A stretch of DNA of 64,000 bases from contig DKDP01000003.1 of assembly GCA_002449395.1 (NCBI GenBank), positions 144,481 to 208,480 on the forward strand. Reading direction: 5' to 3'. Each line of letters opens with the position of its first letter. Position 1 is the first letter of the stretch. This DNA is from Ruminococcaceae bacterium UBA6845. GTDB taxonomy: Bacteria > Bacillota > Clostridia > Oscillospirales > Acutalibacteraceae. Below, in pieces: positions 1-8,374 of the stretch. A model generated the notes under the pieces. That model saw only the letters and a list, made by a program, of their open reading frames with translations. It made no database searches and was not told the origin of the DNA. The position numbers were made by a program, and so were the translations under genes.

Positions 1-2
1 CC

Positions 3-368
3 GGCTCAATGAGCCTGCCGATCAGAATCGTTCTTTTCCTCGGCGGTATGATTCTGACGTCGTTTTCGGTAATGCTGTTCTATAAGACGTATCTTTACCC
101 GCAGGTATATGATTTCTTCGTCAAGGGCATAAGCGCACGGTTCGGCAAGGACAGAACGAAGTTTAAGATCGCTTTCGATTTTTCTTGCCTCGCCGTTTCC
201 TGTGTTCTTACACTTGTCCTGTTCCGCAAATTCGTCGGAATCGGCATCGGAACGCTTATTCTTACCGCATTGAACGGTTTTATCATCGGTTGGTTTGACA
301 AGCTGTTCGACAGATGCGTTGATCTCAGACCGCTGTTTCCGAAGTTTGCGGCAAAGTTTGATTTATAA
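3..368 (+). CDS. YczE/DUF6198-like membrane protein, C-terminal part (partial)
   Basis: The reading frame is open to the left edge, so this is probably the 3' part of a larger gene; the ATG at 9 need not be the start. The visible part has three hydrophobic segments (about residues 5-25, 55-75 and 76-95 from the ATG) and a Gly-rich GIGIGT stretch between them. The pattern resembles the C-terminal half of the YczE/YitT-like multi-pass membrane proteins (DUF6198), whose function is unknown. The family call is from memory of the pattern. Confidence 0.55.
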   Translation, partial: GSMSLPIRIVLFLGGMILTSFSVMLFYKTYLYPQVYDFFVKGISARFGKDRTKFKIAFDFSCLAVSCVLTLVLFRKFVGIGIGTLILTALNGFIIGWFDKLFDRCVDLRPLFPKFAAKFDL

Positions 369-399
369 AATCGTAAAAAAGAATTAACAAATAATTCAC

Positions 400-428
400 T
401 TGAATTTACAGACGAAATGTTGTATGCT
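400..428 (+). promoter_or_regulatory. sigma-A promoter for the lipoprotein/SDR pair
   Basis: TTGAAT at 400-405 and TATGCT at 423-428 are 17 bp apart, upstream of the ribosome-binding site at about 475-480. Confidence 0.5.
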
Positions 429-488
429 TATATCAAAGGAAAATGTTTTTGCTTCAGTCGTTTTCCTGAATTTACGGAGGTAACGATT

Positions 489-1397
489 ATGAAAAAAGGT
501 TTATGTATAATACTTTCCGCTCTTATGGTGGTTTTGTCATTTGCCGCTTGCGGAAAGAAAAAAGTCAGCGACGAACCGACAAAGGTTGACGAAAACGGTT
601 CGGCATATGTTGAAGTAACGGATAAGGACGGCAAAGAGGTCACATCGGTTCTGTCCGATAAGGATAAGGAAAATGCAGATAAAAATGCTGCCAAGAACAA
701 TAAAAGCACAACAACGGCAAATTATTCCGAGATTGCATCGCAACTTGAAAAGCAGGCGTCCGGAATGGAAAATCTGAATGAAAAAGATCTTGTCTCGGAT
801 AAAAAGGACCTGATAAGCGGCGGTACGGAAATCAAGAAGACAAGTCTTCGTGATGATGTCATCGGAAAAACTCTTAAATCCGGAAAATTCACCCTTAAGA
901 TGAAAATGAAAGCCGCTTCGGGAACGGATACTCCCGTTTCACTTGTTTGTGACGGAAAAAAGATTGCGGCGGATATGACGCTCAGCGGTATGCAGACAAG
1001 AGCTATTATTGAGAGCGACGGCGTATATGTAGTATTGCCTTCCGCAAAGGTTTATCTTAAGGCTTCCTCCGATGAGATCGGAAGCATAGATGACCTTACG
1101 AATCTTACAGATACAAACGCTAAGTATGTCGGTTCAACAAAGGTCAAAGTGAACGGAACCGAGTGTACCTGTGAGGAATACAAGGCTGACGACGGCAGCG
1201 TAATGAAGTATTATTTCTCGAGCCAAAAAGAGTGGAAACGTATGGAATTTATCAACGGCGACAAAGTCTCGATTTATGATATTGAATCGCTTTCCGGCAA
1301 GGTTGATGAAAGCGTATTCTCGCTCAAGGGTTATACGGATATAACTGCTGTTATTATGGCACAGGCAGATCTCACCACAACCACCAAAAAGAGCTAA
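489..1397 (+). CDS. Putative lipoprotein (LolA/LppX-like fold possible)
   Basis: A 302-aa exported protein. The ATG at 489 follows an ACGGAGG ribosome-binding site; an upstream in-frame codon at 417 has none. The N-terminus is a lipoprotein signal peptide: two lysines, a hydrophobic core and lipobox SFAAC, so Cys20 would be lipidated and the protein anchored outside the membrane. A Lys/Asp/Asn-rich linker (about residues 25-120) precedes a beta-rich domain. That domain resembles secreted lipid-binding or sensor-type domains, but no family is firmly recognised. The stop overlaps the ATG of the next gene (TAATG), suggesting translational coupling. Confidence 0.7.
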   Translation: MKKGLCIILSALMVVLSFAACGKKKVSDEPTKVDENGSAYVEVTDKDGKEVTSVLSDKDKENADKNAAKNNKSTTTANYSEIASQLEKQASGMENLNEKDLVSDKKDLISGGTEIKKTSLRDDVIGKTLKSGKFTLKMKMKAASGTDTPVSLVCDGKKIAADMTLSGMQTRAIIESDGVYVVLPSAKVYLKASSDEIGSIDDLTNLTDTNAKYVGSTKVKVNGTECTCEEYKADDGSVMKYYFSSQKEWKRMEFINGDKVSIYDIESLSGKVDESVFSLKGYTDITAVIMAQADLTTTTKKS

Positions 1398-2125
1398 TGA
1401 AAAATGTACTTATAACAGGCTCTGCAAGAGGAATCGGCGCTAAGACGGCAATTCTCTTCGCCGCAGAGGGATACAATGTTATCGTAAATTATAATACAAG
1501 TGAAAAGGAAGCCGCTGAGACTTGTCGCAGAATAAGCCTCGGCGGCGGCAATTCTGTTATGATTCGGGCGGATGTTTCGAAGAGGGACGAAGCCGAACGA
1601 CTCTTTGCCGAGGCGAAGGAGGCGTTCGGATCCGTTGATGTGCTTGTAAATAACGCAGGTATTGCACAGATCAAGCTGTTTACGGATATCACGGATGAAG
1701 ATTATGACAGAATGTTCGACTGCAATGTCAGAAGTGTGTTCAACTGCTGTCAGCTTGCGCTCCCCGATATGATTCATAAAAAGCAGGGCAGAATAATCAA
1801 CGTTTCCTCAATGTGGGGAATAACGGGTGCCTCGTGTGAGGTTCATTATTCGGCGTCAAAGTCGGCGGTTATCGGACTTACCAAGGCACTGGCGCGGGAG
1901 GTTGCACCGTCGGGAATTACGGTTAATGCAGTCGCTCCGGGCGTCATTGACACGCCGATGAACGGTTGTTTTGACAAGGAGACGATGGATGCGCTCAAAG
2001 AGGAAACTCCGGTCGGCAGACTCGGAACTCCCGAGGACGTTGCAAGGGCAATTCTGTTCCTTGCCGACGAAAAATCATCATTTATAACCGGTCAGACTGT
2101 CGGAATTGACGGCGGCTTTATCTGA
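1397..2125 (+). CDS. Short-chain dehydrogenase/reductase (FabG/YmfI-like)
   Basis: A 242-aa classical SDR, cytosolic and NAD(P)H-dependent. TGSARGIG near residues 7-14 is the Rossmann cofactor motif, NNAG at about 86-89 stabilises the fold, and the Ser and YxxxK (YSASK) of the catalytic set lie at about 138-156. The C-terminal ITGQTVGIDGG is typical of FabG-type reductases. With no fatty-acid-synthesis genes nearby it may be a 3-oxoacyl-ACP reductase paralogue or the elongation factor P 5-aminopentanone reductase (YmfI) that is annotated in many Firmicutes. The sequence alone does not settle this. It overlaps the lipoprotein stop by one base. Confidence 0.85.
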   Translation: MKNVLITGSARGIGAKTAILFAAEGYNVIVNYNTSEKEAAETCRRISLGGGNSVMIRADVSKRDEAERLFAEAKEAFGSVDVLVNNAGIAQIKLFTDITDEDYDRMFDCNVRSVFNCCQLALPDMIHKKQGRIINVSSMWGITGASCEVHYSASKSAVIGLTKALAREVAPSGITVNAVAPGVIDTPMNGCFDKETMDALKEETPVGRLGTPEDVARAILFLADEKSSFITGQTVGIDGGFI

Positions 2126-2161
2126 TTGCAATCTATTTATACAAATTGTAGAAAAAGATTC

Positions 2162-2190
2162 TTGATTTTATAATAAAACTGTGTTAGAAT
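2162..2190 (+). promoter_or_regulatory. sigma-A promoter
   Basis: TTGATT (2162-2167) and TAGAAT (2185-2190) are 17 bp apart, 30 bases upstream of the zinc-ribbon membrane protein gene. Confidence 0.55.
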
Positions 2191-2219
2191 ATCCTATATA
2201 CTGAAAGGGAGGAATCCTA

Positions 2220-3050
2220 ATGGCTGTTTGTCCGAAATGCGGAAGAAAACTTAAAATCACAGATATCAAGCCCACTTGCCCGGGTTGCGGCGTTAATCTG
2301 CTTTATTATAAGATAGAGGAAAGACTTGAGGTCGACGCTATCAATGCAGAGCTTGAGCACGCAAAAACTCAGAAGAGAGTTGACCGTGCAAAAGATGCAA
2401 TGTTCGGCACACCTCTTGCAATAGTAAGACTGGTTCTGCTTGTCCTCGTTGTCGGAATGTTCTTTGTTCCGCTAGCAACGTTCCATGCAGTCGGACCGTA
2501 TTTTGACAAGACAACTACATTGAATGCTCTTGAAATTTACAATTCGGTTTCGGCACTTGATTTTGACGGTATGTTTGTTCTTGCCGGTTCTCCCGTTCTC
2601 AAGACAAGCTTTATGTTCCTCGCAATCTCGGCTGTAACGATTGTCGTTTCCGTTCTCTGCGCACTGCTTGAGCTGATTTTCAGCTTCCTTTCGAGCTCGC
2701 CGCACGGATTTATAAGAAACATTATCTTTGCATCGGTCGGAATCGTTTCCGCAGTTGCATCACTTGTTACATATAAGAAGTTCCTTGCAAATATTGAGTC
2801 CGTATTCAGCGGAATCATTGACGGATCGGTAAAGGTCGGCATTTATCTTGTTATTGCCGCATTCGTGCTTTGCATTGTTATCAATATCATAATCAAAGTA
2901 AAGCATACTCCCGTTAAGTATAAGGATACATACGTTGACAGCGTTCCTTATGAAATCTTCGTTGAGAAGTTCGGCGTTAAGAAGTACGATATGGAATCCC
3001 TTGAGGCGATCAAAGCCGATATGGAGCAGTACAAAGTCGTTGAGGAATAA
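2220..3050 (+). CDS. Zinc-ribbon membrane protein of unknown function
   Basis: A 276-aa protein with ribosome-binding site GGGAGG just before the ATG. Residues 5-25 form a rubredoxin-like zinc ribbon (CPKCG and CPGCG). A charged helix follows (about 35-60), then four hydrophobic segments (about 65-85, 120-150, 160-180 and 200-225). A 50-residue Glu/Lys-rich cytosolic tail ends the protein. The architecture is common in Clostridia for proteins annotated only as zinc-ribbon domain-containing; partner and role are unknown. It is a single-gene unit with its own promoter and terminator. Confidence 0.7.
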   Translation: MAVCPKCGRKLKITDIKPTCPGCGVNLLYYKIEERLEVDAINAELEHAKTQKRVDRAKDAMFGTPLAIVRLVLLVLVVGMFFVPLATFHAVGPYFDKTTTLNALEIYNSVSALDFDGMFVLAGSPVLKTSFMFLAISAVTIVVSVLCALLELIFSFLSSSPHGFIRNIIFASVGIVSAVASLVTYKKFLANIESVFSGIIDGSVKVGIYLVIAAFVLCIVINIIIKVKHTPVKYKDTYVDSVPYEIFVEKFGVKKYDMESLEAIKADMEQYKVVEE

Positions 3051-3065
3051 TTAAACAGCATATTC

Positions 3066-3101
3066 AAACGGTCACAAGATTTCTGCCCTGTGACCGTTTT
3101 T
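3066..3101 (+). terminator. Rho-independent terminator
   Basis: An 11-bp stem AAACGGTCACA/TGTGACCGTTT followed by a T-run, after the zinc-ribbon membrane protein gene. Confidence 0.85.
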
Positions 3102-3139
3102 ACATAGGACGGACATTGTCTATATTTCCCCGAAAAAAC

Positions 3140-3167
3140 TTGACAAAAATTTTTGTTATGGTATCAT
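3140..3167 (+). promoter_or_regulatory. Promoter of the riboswitch-ATPase transcript
   Basis: TTGACA (3140-3145) and TATCAT (3162-3167) are 16 bp apart, just upstream of the yybP-ykoY element. Confidence 0.6.
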
Positions 3168-3174
3168 AATTATA

Positions 3175-3335
3175 CATCCATTGGGGAGTAGCTATGGGAT
3201 TATCCCATCTGCTGTCACCACACGCTTTAAAAACTTGAAATATTAAGTTATTTTTAGCTGGCAGCAGACATATGCGAAATTTTCGTGTTTGATGCAAGAC
3301 CTTTGGCAGACACTAAGTCTGTCAAAGGTTTTTTG
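3175..3335 (+). promoter_or_regulatory. yybP-ykoY (Mn2+) riboswitch with intrinsic terminator
   Basis: The two conserved arms of the yybP-ykoY aptamer are visible: GGGGAGTAGC at 3183-3192 and ATGCAAGACCTTTGG at 3292-3306, with GCTGTC (about 3210) and GGCAGC (about 3260) marking the two legs. The 3' arm is also the left side of a terminator: CCTTTGGCAGAC at 3300-3311 pairs with GTCTGTCAAAGG at 3317-3328, followed by six T. Aptamer folding and termination are therefore mutually exclusive, which fits the known Mn2+-activated transcription switch. Position directly before a P-type ATPase matches the family's usual targets. Confidence 0.9.
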
Positions 3336-3357
3336 TTACAAAAAAGGAGGTCATTTT

Positions 3358-6090
3358 TTGAAGTATTATCTCGAAAATGTGAAAGAGGTTCTTTCGCAGA
3401 CCGGCAGCTCCGAAAACGGTCTCAGTTCTGCCGAGGCGGCAAAACGACTTGAGAAAAACGGAAAAAATAAGCTCAAGGAAGCCGAAAAGGAAAGTATGTT
3501 CAAGAAGTTTATCAACTCGCTTGCCGATCCTATGATCATTATGCTTCTTGTTGCGGCGGCAATACAGGGCGTTGTTGCCGTTATTGAGGCGGGCGGTAAG
3601 CCAACCGTGCGTGACTTCGCCGATGTGCTTGTTATTCTTGTTGTTGTTATCATCAACACAATAATGAGCCTTGTGCAGGAGAGTAAGGCAGAGGCGGCAA
3701 TGGACGCTCTTATGCAGATGACGGCGGCAACCTCAAAGGTTCTTCGTGACGGTGAGGTCGTTGTTCTCAAGAGTGAGGATGTCGTTGTCGGCGATGTTAT
3801 TCTTCTTGAGGCAGGCGATGCTGTTCCCGCAGACTGCCGAATCATTGAATCACATTCAATGAAGGTTGAGGAAGCGGCTCTAACAGGTGAATCCGTTCCC
3901 GTTACAAAGATGGTAGATGTTCTTATGCTTAAGGACAGCTCAAAGGACGTTGCTCTCGGCGACAGAAAGAATATGCTTTATAGCGGTTCTACGATTGTTT
4001 ACGGACGTGGCAAGGCTGTTGTCACAGGTACGGGAATGAACACCGAGATGGGCAAGATTGCCGATGCTCTTAACTCAGCGGAAAAAGAGGAAACTCCGCT
4101 TCAGAAGAAGATGGGCGAGCTTTCACATTTCCTTACAAAGCTCGTTATCGGTATCAGCGTACTTGTTTTCGTTGTCGGCGTTGTCGAGACGCTTGTTCTT
4201 TCCGATCAGGGCTTCTCATGGAAGCTGCTCGGCGAGACTTCACTTAATACATTCATTGCGGCGATCGCTCTTGCGGTTGCGGCTATTCCCGAGGGACTTC
4301 CCGCCGTTGTTACGATCATTCTTTCGATCGGCGTTACGGCAATGAGTAAGCGCCAGGCTCTTATCAGAAAGCTGACCGCTGTTGAAACCCTCGGCTGTAC
4401 TCAGATCATCTGTTCGGACAAGACCGGTACACTTACCCAGAACAAGATGACGGTTGTTGACCACTACGGCGAGGACGAAAATCTCCTTGCCAAGGCTATG
4501 GCACTTTGCTGTGATGCGGAGATTGATGCAAACGGCAAGGTTACGGGTGAGCCGACAGAGGCGGCACTCGTGGCTTACGCTTATTCGCTCAGTATGCACA
4601 AGAATGATCTTATCACTGCCGCACCCCGTATCGGCGAGGCTCCGTTTGACTCGGGCAGAAAGATGATGTCCACCGTTCACAAGACGGCAGACGGAATCGT
4701 TCAGTATACCAAGGGCGCACCCGATGAGATCCTCAAGAAGTGCAAGTTTGCCCTTGTGGATGGCAAGGTTGTTGAGATCACCGATGAGATCAAAGCCGCC
4801 GCACTTAAGGATAACAAGAGAATGGCGGACAAGGCTCTGAGAGTTCTTGCCTGCGCATATAAGAATTACGATTCCGCTCCTGCGAATTTCGATCCCGAAA
4901 CTCTTGAAAATGACCTTATTTTCATCGGTCTTACGGGTATGATCGATCCGGTTCGTCCCGAGGTTAAGGCGGCTATCGACGAGTGCCGTCAGGCAGGAAT
5001 CCGCCCCGTTATGATTACGGGCGACCATAAGGATACCGCCGTAGCAATCGGCAAGGAGCTCGGAATTATCAGCGACGCATCCGAGGCCATTATGGGCGCA
5101 GAGCTCGATAAGTTCAGCGATGAGGAGCTCAAGGAGCAGGTTACTAAGTATTCGGTTTACGCACGTGTTCAGCCCGAGCATAAGACACGCATAGTCAAGG
5201 CGTGGAAAGCAAGAGGAATGGTAACGGCAATGACCGGCGACGGTGTTAATGACGCCCCGTCGATTAAGGCTGCCGATATCGGTATCGGAATGGGCATCAC
5301 AGGTACGGATGTTACAAAGGGCACATCCGATATGGTTCTTGCGGACGATAACTTTGCGACCATCGTCAATGCTGTTGAAGAGGGCCGTAAGATCTACGAT
5401 AATGTGCTCAAGGTTCTTCAGTTCCAGCTTTCAACAAATCTCAGTGAAGTTATTATTATGTTTGTTGCATCAATACTTCACTTCACGATTCTTTCACCCG
5501 TACATCTTCTTTGGATCAATATGGTTACCGACTCGCTTCCGGGTCTTGCGCTCGGTATGGAAAAGGCTGAGGGCGACATAATGAGAAGACGTCCCCGTGC
5601 AACAACGGATGGAATTTTCTCCAACGGAGCAGGCATTGATATGGTATGGCAGGGTATTTACCTTGCAATTGTTGAGATTGCCGCTTATGTAATCGGCTTC
5701 TGGCTTGAGCCCTCGGGCGGCGGAGCACACAGCCTTGCAGGCTTCTTTAGCGGAGAACTTTGCGTAAACGCAATGGCTATGGCTTTCCTCACCGTTAACT
5801 TCTCCGAGATGATGTGTGCTATCAATATGCGTTCACGTCAGGCTTCAATCTTCTCGGCGGATATGATGAAGAAGATGAACTGGTGGCTTATCGGTGCATT
5901 TGTTGTAACAACCGCACTTACCCTTGCGGCGATTTATATTCCGGGTCTTTGTACTGTATTCGGCATTGAGCCGGGCACATTCAGCACGGAGGAGCTCGCA
6001 ATTTCATTCGGTCTTGCACTTTCAACTATTCCTGTATTTGAAATAGGCAAGGCAATCAGAAGAGCTGTAAACAAAAGAAAAGCAGTATAA
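3358..6090 (+). CDS. P-type cation-transporting ATPase (Ca2+/Mn2+, SERCA/PMR1-like)
   Basis: A 910-aa P2-type ATPase that would export Ca2+ and/or Mn2+ from the cytosol. Start: TTG at 3358, 7 bases after AAAGGAGG; the ATG at 3289 lies inside the riboswitch and is rejected. Motifs in order: ALTGESVPVTK (actuator domain), PEGLPAVV (ion-binding M4), CSDKTGTLT with phosphorylated Asp354, and MTGDGVNDAPS. The C-terminal third has the remaining membrane segments. Substrate from sequence alone is uncertain between Ca2+ and Mn2+; the Mn2+ riboswitch upstream argues for manganese efflux or dual use, as for L. lactis YoaB. Confidence 0.93.
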   Translation: MKYYLENVKEVLSQTGSSENGLSSAEAAKRLEKNGKNKLKEAEKESMFKKFINSLADPMIIMLLVAAAIQGVVAVIEAGGKPTVRDFADVLVILVVVIINTIMSLVQESKAEAAMDALMQMTAATSKVLRDGEVVVLKSEDVVVGDVILLEAGDAVPADCRIIESHSMKVEEAALTGESVPVTKMVDVLMLKDSSKDVALGDRKNMLYSGSTIVYGRGKAVVTGTGMNTEMGKIADALNSAEKEETPLQKKMGELSHFLTKLVIGISVLVFVVGVVETLVLSDQGFSWKLLGETSLNTFIAAIALAVAAIPEGLPAVVTIILSIGVTAMSKRQALIRKLTAVETLGCTQIICSDKTGTLTQNKMTVVDHYGEDENLLAKAMALCCDAEIDANGKVTGEPTEAALVAYAYSLSMHKNDLITAAPRIGEAPFDSGRKMMSTVHKTADGIVQYTKGAPDEILKKCKFALVDGKVVEITDEIKAAALKDNKRMADKALRVLACAYKNYDSAPANFDPETLENDLIFIGLTGMIDPVRPEVKAAIDECRQAGIRPVMITGDHKDTAVAIGKELGIISDASEAIMGAELDKFSDEELKEQVTKYSVYARVQPEHKTRIVKAWKARGMVTAMTGDGVNDAPSIKAADIGIGMGITGTDVTKGTSDMVLADDNFATIVNAVEEGRKIYDNVLKVLQFQLSTNLSEVIIMFVASILHFTILSPVHLLWINMVTDSLPGLALGMEKAEGDIMRRRPRATTDGIFSNGAGIDMVWQGIYLAIVEIAAYVIGFWLEPSGGGAHSLAGFFSGELCVNAMAMAFLTVNFSEMMCAINMRSRQASIFSADMMKKMNWWLIGAFVVTTALTLAAIYIPGLCTVFGIEPGTFSTEELAISFGLALSTIPVFEIGKAIRRAVNKRKAV

Positions 6091-6100
6091 GTAAGATAAT

Positions 6101-6139
6101 AAAAAGGCTGTGGCGAATTGAATTTCGTCACAGCCTTTT
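6101..6139 (+). terminator. Rho-independent terminator after the ATPase
   Basis: AAGGCTGTG pairs with CACAGCCTT, with an inner CGAA/TTCG stem, followed by TTTTG. Confidence 0.85.
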
Positions 6140-6187
6140 GCTGTCTTGAGACACAATAATTGAGATATAAAAAAGTGAGCCGTATTT

Positions 6188-6241
6188 GGGGCGTTCACTT
6201 AGGGATTATCGAAAACAACGATAATTTTTGAGTGACGTCCT
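6188..6241 (+). repeat. Long imperfect hairpin at the proposed left end
   Basis: ACTTAGGGATTATCG (6197-6211) faces CGATAATTTTTGAGT (6219-6233) across a 7-base loop. Nearly every deviation from Watson-Crick is a G-U pair on the + strand, and the outer GGCGT/ACGTCC bases continue the stem with a bulge. There is no T-run, so it is not a standard terminator. It contains the sequence shared with the proposed right end. Confidence 0.55.
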
Positions 6242-6258
6242 CAAGCGGTGTCTAACAG

Positions 6259-6300
6259 AAAGACCACATCTTTGGAGTAAAATCCTTAGATGTGGTCTTT
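6259..6300 (-). terminator. Hairpin terminator closing the leftward defence operon
   Basis: A 13-bp perfect stem, AAAGACCACATCT at 6259-6271 with AGATGTGGTCTTT at 6288-6300. It lies directly beyond the stop of the 106-aa gene. The T-tract is short on either strand. Confidence 0.6.
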
Positions 6301-6302
6301 AT

Positions 6303-6623
6303 TCATTTTATGATAGCTACTATCAGAGCTGCAATAGAGATTAGCACAGGAACAAGGAATTTTCCCCATTCAAAAGCAAGGTGTCGGCGGTATCTTGCAA
6401 TCTCTTGCTTTTTATTCTGAAAATAAACCTTCCCGGTGTATGTTGGTCTAATAATGTATTCCCATCCAGTCAAAGAGCTGGCATCGAGTCTCTCGATAAG
6501 TTTATCGTTGACAAGTGCATCAATCTGCTCTTTTTGATACTTTGGTGCAGAAATTGAGTATTCCGGCTCCGTGTTAAACCTTGCGTATAGTTCTATCAGT
6601 AGACTTTCCGACGATTTATCCAT
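6303..6623 (-). CDS. Small protein, predicted winged-helix-like N-terminus and C-terminal membrane anchor
   Basis: Last gene of the leftward GHKL operon, 106 aa from the ATG at 6623; GTG and TTG codons up to 6635 are alternatives because the GGAAGG ribosome-binding site overlaps them. Residues 1-70 look like a compact helical/winged-helix module (it senses or reads something through alternating short helices and strands, by pattern only). Residues about 82-104 form one hydrophobic helix ending at the C-terminus, so the protein is likely tail-anchored with its soluble part in the cytosol. In defence operons such proteins often act at the membrane. No homologue is recognised. Confidence 0.6.
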   Translation of the reverse strand: MDKSSESLLIELYARFNTEPEYSISAPKYQKEQIDALVNDKLIERLDASSLTGWEYIIRPTYTGKVYFQNKKQEIARYRRHLAFEWGKFLVPVLISIAALIVAIIK

Positions 6624-6641
6624 TCGGGGCACCAACCTTCC

Positions 6642-7439
6642 TTACTTCTTTTTTCGTTTTCTCAACGGACTGCCAGTTCCACTGAGCTTTTCCTCACGCA
6701 ATTTTATCATATAATTAAATGCCAAATCGCGAATCTCTTCGCTGTCGAGAAATTCTAATGTGGTAACTGCAGCATAGTGATTGAGGTATTTTTTACACTC
6801 GCGGAAGTAGTCGGTTATTCCTTCGTTATTACCCAGAACATCCTTAAAGTCGCGAATTGCCATTAAAACACCGCGCATACGGTCATAATTCATGCGATTG
6901 AATGTATCCATAACGTCGGTGCAAATAGTTTGGTTTGTAAAAAGTATTTCGGTAAGAGCGTAATGATGACTGCTGCTCCTATCATAGGTGAGATAGCCGT
7001 ACCACCATAGTCTGGATAAGGCATTGTCGTTCAACAAGCTTCCGGGAGTTGTAACGAAGAAACGACTTTTAATGGTATTTTCTCTTTCGTCTTGCATCCA
7101 TCGATCGCGGATATAATTCCTATACTCCGGAACCGCATGGCATAAGTATGTCCACATATACTTATTTGATGCCTGTAAAGGTGTCAAATTGCGGAACGCA
7201 TCATATATAAGGCGAGTATTGATCAGGTCCTCCTGAGATTTCTGCGCATCATCTTTTTTCCCGGGAGTATAGTGCGGACTGAATGCGCCGACATCAACCG
7301 ATGATGTTTTAAAATACCCATCTGTACCGCTAAAGTAAGTGGTAAGCCAATCCTCATCCGAAGCATAGTTCTCAGCGTTTTTGCGGATGTCATGCAGGAG
7401 ACTTTCATATGCTTCTTCGGTAAAATAGCTAAGCAACAT
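6642..7439 (-). CDS. Unrecognised protein (possibly DUF6339-like)
   Basis: A 265-aa soluble protein, fourth gene of the GHKL operon; its ATG overlaps the previous stop by one base, so the two are translationally coupled. It is helix-rich with many aromatic residues (LWWYGYLTYD at about residue 145) and ends in a Lys/Arg-rich tail. No catalytic motif is evident. From memory it resembles DUF6339, a family of unknown function found near methyltransferases and GHKL ATPases; this is a weak recollection that a profile search would settle. A co-operating partner of the ATPase is inferred from context only. Confidence 0.65.
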   Translation of the reverse strand: MLLSYFTEEAYESLLHDIRKNAENYASDEDWLTTYFSGTDGYFKTSSVDVGAFSPHYTPGKKDDAQKSQEDLINTRLIYDAFRNLTPLQASNKYMWTYLCHAVPEYRNYIRDRWMQDERENTIKSRFFVTTPGSLLNDNALSRLWWYGYLTYDRSSSHHYALTEILFTNQTICTDVMDTFNRMNYDRMRGVLMAIRDFKDVLGNNEGITDYFRECKKYLNHYAAVTTLEFLDSEEIRDLAFNYMIKLREEKLSGTGSPLRKRKKK

Positions 7440-8374
7440 CAGTCAACACCTCCGATCATCTGTGTTTCTCCGTTGTTTACTTCACTGTCAAGCGTATATT
7501 TGAAGCTTCTGAGTGCGTCCAAGGCTATATCTCCGAGCATATCGTTTGCGATAGTTGACGCATAGTCGCCGGGATTGCTGAAATCAATACCTTTGGAATC
7601 AGCCTTGTGTTCGATTGCTCTAAACCATCGTTTTTCGCTGAAATCAGTCCCGTCGCCACCGTCTTCATCGCCTTGATAATGAGCCATAACGAATCCGATT
7701 GCTTCTACTAAAACGGGATATACAATGATTCCGGCAGCGTACCTACGAAGTGCACCGTTATTGAAATCCTTGAAATTATAGTACAATTCATATAATTCGG
7801 ATTTTAAGTGAATTTCGATTTTCTCGCCATAATAATTCGGAACCACATCGGACGTCTGATTATCATTTCTGCTGATATCAAAAATTGAAGAAATCGGTCT
7901 TTCCAGTTCCGTATCATCAACAAAGATTGAACGGCTATCCTCACTTGCAAGGATATCACCCTTTCGAATTTTAAACGTCGCCGATCCAAAATACAGTTCG
8001 TTAAATTCACCTTCGCAACGGAATTGATCGATATTATGGGCTGCAATAACCGCACCCTCTAAATCAATTTTATTTACAACAGAGAACTTGGGAATAGAGA
8101 TGAGCATCTCACACACACCTGCCGGAAACCGAAACAGCTTACTGTATGATGCTGCACTGCTCTTAACCTTTATTACTACTGTAGCATCGCCGGCATCTAC
8201 CAACGACTGAAGGCCGTTACAAACAAGCAAATACTTTATAGGAATTGTAATGTTGTCGGTGTCTATGGTGATCCTGCTTTCCTCGAATGTGGTTCTGAAA
8301 CTGCAGCTTTCGATATAGTCATCGCGTCCGATGGCGAGGACGGGATTCGGAAATTCATCTTTAATTGCTTTCAT
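7439..8374 (-). CDS. Unrecognised protein of the GHKL operon
   Basis: A 311-aa soluble protein that overlaps the ATPase gene by four bases (8371-8374) and the next gene by one. The N-terminal half (about 1-140) is beta-rich and looks like a jelly-roll or PH-like scaffold. The C-terminal half is helical with an acidic, Gly-rich loop (GDEDGGDGTD at about residue 240). No nuclease, helicase or protease motif is visible. Tight coupling on both sides implies fixed stoichiometry with the ATPase and the 265-aa protein. Function unknown. Confidence 0.65.
   Translation of the reverse strand: MKAIKDEFPNPVLAIGRDDYIESCSFRTTFEESRITIDTDNITIPIKYLLVCNGLQSLVDAGDATVVIKVKSSAASYSKLFRFPAGVCEMLISIPKFSVVNKIDLEGAVIAAHNIDQFRCEGEFNELYFGSATFKIRKGDILASEDSRSIFVDDTELERPISSIFDISRNDNQTSDVVPNYYGEKIEIHLKSELYELYYNFKDFNNGALRRYAAGIIVYPVLVEAIGFVMAHYQGDEDGGDGTDFSEKRWFRAIEHKADSKGIDFSNPGDYASTIANDMLGDIALDALRSFKYTLDSEVNNGETQMIGGVD

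Noticed and set aside
3289..3357. Upstream ATG for the P-type ATPase
   Set aside because: It lies inside the Mn2+ riboswitch and terminator; the TTG at 3358 has a perfect site at proper distance.
4240..5181. 313-codon frame on the - strand inside the P-type ATPase gene
   Set aside because: Antisense to the conserved DKTGT-to-GDGVND part; low-complexity Leu/Ala/Asn-rich translation and no start signal.
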